In this document: positions 59,279 through 64,000 of the stretch, piece after piece
How positions within the stretch are numbered: position 1 is the first letter of the stretch
How the letters are laid out: each line of letters starts with the position of its first letter
Assembly: GCA_965279405.1 (NCBI GenBank)
Contig: OZ257157.1
Location: 3,100,001-3,164,000 of the forward strand
Direction of reading: 5' to 3'
Origin: CBDDIP01 sp965279405
GTDB taxonomy: Bacteria; Actinomycetota; Acidimicrobiia; Acidimicrobiales; Ilumatobacteraceae
DNA length: 64,000 bases
Translations under genes and position numbers: made by a program
Notes under the pieces: model-generated
What the model saw: only the letters and a program-made list of their open reading frames with translations
What the model was told of the DNA's origin: nothing
The model's database searches: none

Positions 59279-60439
59279 ATGGGTCGAATGTCGTTCGGCA
59301 TCTTCGTGCCGCCGCACGTCCGCCTCGGGGAGAACCCGACGCTGGCGATCCGCCGTGCCATCGAGCTCATCCAGTGGTGTGACGAGCTCGGCATGGACGA
59401 AGCGTGGATCGGTGAGCACCACTCGACGGGCCACGAGATCATCGCCGACCCGTTCCTGATCATGGCCGCCGCGGCCGAGCGCACCCGGCGCATCAAGCTC
59501 GGGCCCGGCGTGGTCAGCCTGCCCTACCACCACCCGTTCATCGTCGCCGACCGGCTCGTGCAGTTCGACCACATGAGCATGGGTCGCGCCCTCTTCGGCG
59601 TCGGGCCCGGCGCCCTCATCTCCGACGCCGACATGATGGGCATCGAGCCGCACACGCAGCGCCCGCGGATGAACGAAGCGCTCGGCGCGATCATCCGCCT
59701 GCTGCGCGGTGAGATCGTCACCGAGCGGACGGAGTGGTACGAGCTGCGCGAGGCGCAGCTGCAGCTCCTCCCGTACCAGGAGGACGGCATCCCCATCGCC
59801 GTCGCCAGCACGACGTCGCCGTCGGGCGTGACCATCGCCGGCCGCTACGGCGTCGGTGTGCTCGCGCTCGGTGCGGGGCTGATCGGCGGGCGCAAGAACC
59901 TCGCCGAGCAGTGGCAGATCGCCGAGGAGACCGCGGCGCAGCACGGTCAGACCGTTGACCGGCGCAACTGGCGTCCGGTGCTGCGCGTGCACCTCGCCGA
60001 GACCAAGGACGCGGCGATCGCCGACGTGCTCGCCGCCAGGCAGATCGAGCGCGACCAGTACTTCAAGCCGTTGCTCGGGTTGAGCAACGAGCACACGATC
60101 GAGCAGGAGATCGACGAGGGGAGCCTCGTCATCGGCACGCCCGCCGACGCCGTGCGGATCATCACCGATCTCTACGACACGTCGGGCGGCTTCGGCGGCT
60201 TCATGATCCTCGCCCACGAGTGGGCGTCGCGCCCGCAGACGCTCCACAGCCTCGAGCTCTTCGCTCGCTACGTCATGCCGCACTTCCAGAGCTCGCTCGA
60301 AGCACCACGCGCCTCGGCCGACTTCTTGATCCGCAAACGACCCGGCTACCGGGACAAGGCCCAGCACGCGATCGAGCAGGCGTTCTCCGACGCCGGCCGG
60401 GCCATGCCAGGAACCGTGGACATCCAGAAGTACCGCTGA
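59279..60439 (+). CDS. LLM-class flavin-dependent oxidoreductase
   Basis: A 386-residue luciferase-like monooxygenase (TIM barrel). MSFGIFVPPHVRLGENPTLAIRRAIELIQWCDELGMDEAWIGEHHSTGHEIIADPFLIMAAAAERTRRIKLG is characteristic, and the FDHMSMGRALFGVGPG and VASTTSPSGVTIAGRYGVGVL segments follow. It would use FMN (or F420) to oxidise a substrate with O2. It is the first gene of an operon with a liv-type transporter, so it probably acts on the imported compound. ATG 59279 lies behind the double-operator promoter. Confidence 0.93.
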   Translation: MGRMSFGIFVPPHVRLGENPTLAIRRAIELIQWCDELGMDEAWIGEHHSTGHEIIADPFLIMAAAAERTRRIKLGPGVVSLPYHHPFIVADRLVQFDHMSMGRALFGVGPGALISDADMMGIEPHTQRPRMNEALGAIIRLLRGEIVTERTEWYELREAQLQLLPYQEDGIPIAVASTTSPSGVTIAGRYGVGVLALGAGLIGGRKNLAEQWQIAEETAAQHGQTVDRRNWRPVLRVHLAETKDAAIADVLAARQIERDQYFKPLLGLSNEHTIEQEIDEGSLVIGTPADAVRIITDLYDTSGGFGGFMILAHEWASRPQTLHSLELFARYVMPHFQSSLEAPRASADFLIRKRPGYRDKAQHAIEQAFSDAGRAMPGTVDIQKYR

Positions 60440-60489
60440 GCAACCCGCTCAGCGATGCCACAGAGAAAGAGAACCAGGGGGACCCCATC

Positions 60490-61797
60490 ATGAACAGCCG
60501 TACCCGCGCGGCTCGCACGCTCGCCGTGCTTGCCTCGCTGTCCTTCGTCGCCGCAGCATGCGGCAGTGACGACGACAGCTCGACCACCTCGCCGACCACT
60601 CCGGTGACGGCCGGCGTCACGACGCCCGAGGCGACCACGCCCGGCACGTCCGCCGACACCGCGCCCGGCACCTCGCCCGAGACGACACCCGCCGAGCCCG
60701 GCGAGCCGATCAAGATCATGGCCTTCGGCACATTCGAGAGCCAGAGCCTCAACCTCGACCAGGCCCGCGCCGGCGTCGAGGCGCACGTGAAGGTGCTCAA
60801 CGCCGAAGGCGGCGTCGCCGGTCACGAGATCGAGGTCATCGTGTGCAACGACAACTTCGATCCCAACGAGGCCGCGGCGTGCGCGCGCCAAGCCGTCGAC
60901 GAAGGCGTCGTTGCCGTCGTCGGTCCGGCCAGCGGTTACGCCAGTGCAGCCCTGCCGATCCTCGAAGAGGCGAAGATCCCGTACCTCAACGGCAGTGGTG
61001 CCGGTGGAGTGATCGAGCTCACGAGCCCCGACTCGTTCCCGCTGCATGGTGGCAGCCAGGTCCAGCTGATGGGCGCCGGCCGCGTGCTCGTCGACCAGGG
61101 CGCGAAGAACGTGACGATCATCGTCGCCGACGCCGATCAGGCCCGTGAGGCCGCCAAGAACATCGAGAAGGCGATCGAGCTCGGTGGCGGCACGCCGTCG
61201 ACCGTCATCGCCCCGATCGGTGCGCCGGACTACAGCGCGGTTGCTGCCTCGGCGCTCGACAACGATCCCGAAGGCATCGTCATCGCCCACGTCCCCGCTG
61301 ACGCACCGAAGATCGTCCAGGCACTTCGCCAGGCCGGTTACGAGGGCGCCATCGCGACGAGCACCGGCATCCTCACCCAGACCGGCATCGACTCCATCGG
61401 CGAGGCCGCTGAAGGCGTCCTGCTCCTCGATCGCGGCCAGCTGTCGGCTGACACGAGCATCCCCGAGGTCAAGGCGTTCAACGACGCGATGAAGGACTCG
61501 GAACCCGATGCCAAGATCGACCCCGCGTCGCTCAACGGTTGGGCCGCCGTCACCTTCTTCGCTGCACTCGTCGAGCGCACCGATGGTGAGATCACCGGCG
61601 CTGCGTTGATCGACACGATCCACAGCCTCGACACGCCGATCGAGACCGGCATCTTCCCGCCGTACAGCGGTCCGACGGACACCCCGCCGGTCGCGGACTT
61701 CCCGCAGGTCGTCAGCTTCCAGGCCAACTTGGCCATCGTCAAGGACGGCAAGGTCGTCAGCAACGGCGGCTTCATCGACCCGCTCGCGGCTCCGTGA
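60490..61797 (+). CDS. LivK-type ABC substrate-binding lipoprotein (second system)
   Basis: A 435-residue extracellular binding protein. The signal ends in VAAAC with the lipid-anchored Cys, followed by a Thr/Pro-rich spacer (30-72). The Peripla_BP_6 fold starts IKIMAFGTFESQSLNLDQARAGVEAHVKVLNAEGGVAGHEIEVIVCNDNFDPNEAAACARQAVDEGVVAVVGPASGYA. AGGGGGA precedes ATG 60490 at a good distance. It differs clearly from the binding protein at 39255, so the ligand is probably different. The ATPase gene overlaps its stop (GTGA). Confidence 0.93.
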   Translation: MNSRTRAARTLAVLASLSFVAAACGSDDDSSTTSPTTPVTAGVTTPEATTPGTSADTAPGTSPETTPAEPGEPIKIMAFGTFESQSLNLDQARAGVEAHVKVLNAEGGVAGHEIEVIVCNDNFDPNEAAACARQAVDEGVVAVVGPASGYASAALPILEEAKIPYLNGSGAGGVIELTSPDSFPLHGGSQVQLMGAGRVLVDQGAKNVTIIVADADQAREAAKNIEKAIELGGGTPSTVIAPIGAPDYSAVAASALDNDPEGIVIAHVPADAPKIVQALRQAGYEGAIATSTGILTQTGIDSIGEAAEGVLLLDRGQLSADTSIPEVKAFNDAMKDSEPDAKIDPASLNGWAAVTFFAALVERTDGEITGAALIDTIHSLDTPIETGIFPPYSGPTDTPPVADFPQVVSFQANLAIVKDGKVVSNGGFIDPLAAP

Positions 61798-62504
61798 TCG
61801 AGTCCCCCCAGAGCGCGCGGTTGCAGACCGTCGCGCTCGACGCCGGCTACGGCGAGATCGTGGTGGTGCGCGGTGTGCACCTCCACGTCGCCGCCGGCGA
61901 GGTCGTTGCCTTGCTCGGGCCGAACGGCTCGGGCAAGTCGACGACCCTCCTCACCCTGGCCGGCGAGCTGCCCGTGCTCGCCGGCCAGGTGCTGTGGGAT
62001 GGTGAGCCGACGTCGGAGCCGCTGTACCGGCGGGCCCGACGTGGCATGGCGTTCGTGCCGGAAGAACGGTCGGTGCTGATGCAGATGTCGGTGCGCGACA
62101 ACCTGTTGATCGGGCGTGGGGGAGTGCGCGGTGCGCTCGACATCTTCCCTGAGCTCGAACCCTTGCTCGACCGGCGCGCCGGACTGCTCAGCGGCGGCGA
62201 GCAGCAGATGCTGACGCTCGGGCGGGCGCTGGCCACGAAGCCCACCGTGCTGCTGGTCGACGAGCTGTCGCTCGGGCTCGCTCCGCTCATCGTCGATCGC
62301 CTCCTCGCTGCGGTGCGTGCCGCGGCCACCGAGGACGGCGTTGCCGTCATCCTCGTCGAGCAGCAGGTGCGACGGGCGCTCGGCGTCGCCGACCGGTGGT
62401 ACCTCATGCGTCGCGGCGTGGTGGTCGCCGAAGGCGACCGCACGACGTCGGCGGCAGACCTCGAAGCCATCTACCTCGCCGACGCGGCGAAGACAGCGAC
62501 CTGA
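61794..62504 (+). CDS. LivF-type ABC ATP-binding protein (second system)
   Basis: A 236-residue ATPase with Walker A GPNGSGKS at 42-49, FVPEERSVLMQMSVRDNLLI (LivF-type), signature LLSGGEQQML, Walker B VLLVDELSLGLA (Glu then Leu rather than EPS) and VILVEQQVRRAL. GTG 61794 overlaps the binding-protein stop by 4 bp, and its TGA overlaps the next ATG by one base. No LivG-type partner is seen before the window edge; it may be encoded beyond or fused. Confidence 0.93.
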   Translation: MIESPQSARLQTVALDAGYGEIVVVRGVHLHVAAGEVVALLGPNGSGKSTTLLTLAGELPVLAGQVLWDGEPTSEPLYRRARRGMAFVPEERSVLMQMSVRDNLLIGRGGVRGALDIFPELEPLLDRRAGLLSGGEQQMLTLGRALATKPTVLLVDELSLGLAPLIVDRLLAAVRAAATEDGVAVILVEQQVRRALGVADRWYLMRRGVVVAEGDRTTSAADLEAIYLADAAKTAT

Positions 62505-64000
62505 TGGAGCTCGACACGATCGTTCGCTTCGTCCTGCTGGGGCTCGGCATCGGCGCGCTCTACGGCGTCGTCGCTCAGGGCGTGGTGCTCGTGTACCGCG
62601 GTTCCGGCGTCCTCAACTTCGCCCACGGCGCCTTCGTGATGGTCGGCGCCTACGTGTACTACGAGCTGACCAAGCTCCACGACGCGCCGCTCTTCGTCGG
62701 CGTGCTCGTTGCACCGTTCGCGGGTGCGCTCGTCGGTGCGCTGACGTTCCGATTCGTCCTCCGGCCGATGCGCCGCTCCTCTCCGCTCGCCCGCGTCGTG
62801 GCCACGCTCGCCGTGCTGATCGTGCTGCAGGCGATCGCTGTGCTGCGCTACGGCGTCGACTCGCTCGGCGCGCGCAGCTGGTTGCCGACGCGCACGGTCG
62901 AGCCGATCGACGGAGCCCCCGTCGGGCTCGACCGCTTGTTGATCCTGGCGATCGGACTGGCGTCGACGGTGGTGCTGGCGATCATCTACCGGCGGACGTC
63001 GTTCGGGCGTGCCACCAGCGCGGTGGCCGAGAACGAACGCGCCGCGGCAAGCCTCGGCCACTCGCCGGATCGCATCGCCATCGCCAACTGGGCGCTCGGC
63101 GCCGCGCTGGCGGCGTTGGCCGGTGCGCTCATCGCGCCGATCACGTTCCTGCAGCCCACCGCGTTGGTGCTGCTGATCGTTCCTGCCCTCGCCGCCGCGT
63201 TGATGGGCGGGTTCCGTTCGTTCGGCATCGCCTTCGCCGGTGCGTTGGCGATCGGAGTCAGCGAGTCGTTGATGGCGCGCTACGTGGAGACGCCCGGTTG
63301 GTCGCAGAGCGTGCCGTTCCTCGCGGTGATCGTGGTGCTCGTGCTCCGCGGGAACTCGCTCCCGCTGCGGAGTCACGTGCTCGACAAGCTGCCGTCGGTG
63401 GGCGACGGACGCATCCGCCCGATCCCCACGGCGATCACGTTCGTCGTGGCGGCCTTGCTGCTGGGCAACGTGCTCGGCGGTCGATGGGTGGATGCACTGA
63501 CCGTGACGATGATCTTCGCCGTGCTGTGCCTGTCGGTCGTCGTGGCCACCGGCTACGCCGGGCAGCTGTCGCTCGCGCAGTACGTGATCGCCGGCGTCGG
63601 CGCCTTCGTGGCCGCCAAGCTGAGCAACCGCTACGACGTGCCGTTCCTCCTCGCGGTCCTCGCGGCGATCGTCGTCGCCGCGGTGATCGGAGTGATCGTC
63701 GGCATCCCGTCGCTCCGCACGCGTGGGGTGAACCTGGCCATCGCCACGCTCGGCCTGGCGATCGTGGCGTACTCGCTGGTGCTGGCGAACTACGAGTACA
63801 CCGGCGGCACCTCGGGTCTGCCCGTGCCGTCGCCGTCGATCTTCGGACTGGACGTCAACGCCATCCGTTCGCCTCGGCGCTACGCGCTGATGGTGCTCGT
63901 GATGCTGTTCCTCACGGCGATGGCGGTCGCCAACGTTCGTCGCGGCGCCGCCGGTCGACGCATGCTCGCCGTGCGATCGAACGAACGGGCGGCGGCGGCG
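62504..64000 (+). CDS. Fused LivH-LivM ABC permease (C-terminus beyond window)
   Basis: At least 499 residues in one frame to the window edge. Residues 1-300 are a LivH-type permease (GIGALYGVVAQGVVLVYRGSGVLNFAHGAFVMVGAYVYYEL ... SAVAENERAAASLGHSPDRIAIANWALGAALAALAGALIAP). From about 310 a LivM-type permease follows (FAVLCLSVVVATGYAGQLSLAQYVIAGVGAFVAAKLSNRYDVPFLL) and ends in a second EAA-like loop (AAGRRMLAVRSNERAAAA). Both pore subunits are thus one polypeptide. Partial gene. Confidence 0.92.
   Translation, partial: MELDTIVRFVLLGLGIGALYGVVAQGVVLVYRGSGVLNFAHGAFVMVGAYVYYELTKLHDAPLFVGVLVAPFAGALVGALTFRFVLRPMRRSSPLARVVATLAVLIVLQAIAVLRYGVDSLGARSWLPTRTVEPIDGAPVGLDRLLILAIGLASTVVLAIIYRRTSFGRATSAVAENERAAASLGHSPDRIAIANWALGAALAALAGALIAPITFLQPTALVLLIVPALAAALMGGFRSFGIAFAGALAIGVSESLMARYVETPGWSQSVPFLAVIVVLVLRGNSLPLRSHVLDKLPSVGDGRIRPIPTAITFVVAALLLGNVLGGRWVDALTVTMIFAVLCLSVVVATGYAGQLSLAQYVIAGVGAFVAAKLSNRYDVPFLLAVLAAIVVAAVIGVIVGIPSLRTRGVNLAIATLGLAIVAYSLVLANYEYTGGTSGLPVPSPSIFGLDVNAIRSPRRYALMVLVMLFLTAMAVANVRRGAAGRRMLAVRSNERAAAA

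Overview
The window is high-GC actinobacterial DNA, most likely from the class Acidimicrobiia (Ilumatobacter-like). This is inferred from gene content: a PASTA Ser/Thr kinase, DUF3052, a DUF222/HNH protein, PPOX and LLM-type flavin/F420 enzymes, many acyl-CoA dehydrogenases and liv transporters, and frequent GTG/TTG starts. There is no rRNA to prove it. A recurring start architecture is a TANNNT box 6-10 nt before the start codon without a usable Shine-Dalgarno, which points to common leaderless transcription. No insertion sequence, phage, CRISPR array or rRNA gene was found; the only RNA gene is a tRNA-Arg(CCT).

Layout. 1-3.6 kb: a secreted subtilase (running off the left edge), a small acidic protein and a Nei-type DNA glycosylase. 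3.6-9 kb: a large class III cyclase/AAA/TPR regulator, divergent from a NarL-type two-component pair. 9-14.9 kb: a MacB-like ABC exporter with one ATPase and two FtsX-type permeases. 14.9-18.2 kb: small enzymes (PPOX, ABM, DUF3052, NMN adenylyltransferase-like), an AbiEi/DUF559 protein, a perfect 20-bp hairpin and a 1-Cys peroxiredoxin. 18.3-22.1 kb: an ArsR regulator with an operator in its promoter, a frameshifted SRPBCC gene, an M23 peptidase, a PPOX protein, an SDR and an Fe/Mn superoxide dismutase with terminator.

22.1-30 kb is an envelope-oriented region: a DacC-like DD-peptidase, a PASTA Ser/Thr kinase, a secreted protein of unknown function, and two tandem proteins built like receptors. 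Each of the two has a cytoplasmic Hsp70 ATPase domain, a Pro-rich linker, one membrane helix and a different extracellular domain (an ABC solute-binding-protein-like domain in one, a small NTF2-like domain in the other). This pair is the best candidate for an undescribed system. Next come a nucleoside hydrolase, a DoxX-like protein, the tRNA and an MFS transporter fused to a cyclic-nucleotide-binding domain.

33.2-52.4 kb looks like one catabolic island. A leftward, overlapping operon (three acyl-CoA dehydrogenases, an AMP-forming acyl-CoA ligase, a peroxiredoxin) diverges from a rightward operon (liv-type ABC uptake with a LivM-LivG fusion, ThDP enzyme, cupin, VOC protein, dimeric alpha/beta-barrel protein, molybdopterin oxidoreductase, ACMSD-type amidohydrolase), followed by a FadR-type regulator and an atypical SDR. 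The shared control region has a recognisable promoter and two palindromes. The substrate cannot be named from sequence; import, CoA activation, oxidation and decarboxylation or hydrolysis all appear to be encoded.

52.4-59.2 kb holds an SGNH-type secreted protein, MsrA, PlsC, a DUF222/HNH protein, a PH-like protein and a secreted 5'-nucleotidase with Ig-like repeats. 59.2 kb to the right edge is a second liv-type operon led by an LLM flavin oxidoreductase, behind a promoter with two copies of a 15-bp palindromic operator. It ends in a LivH-LivM fusion cut by the window edge.
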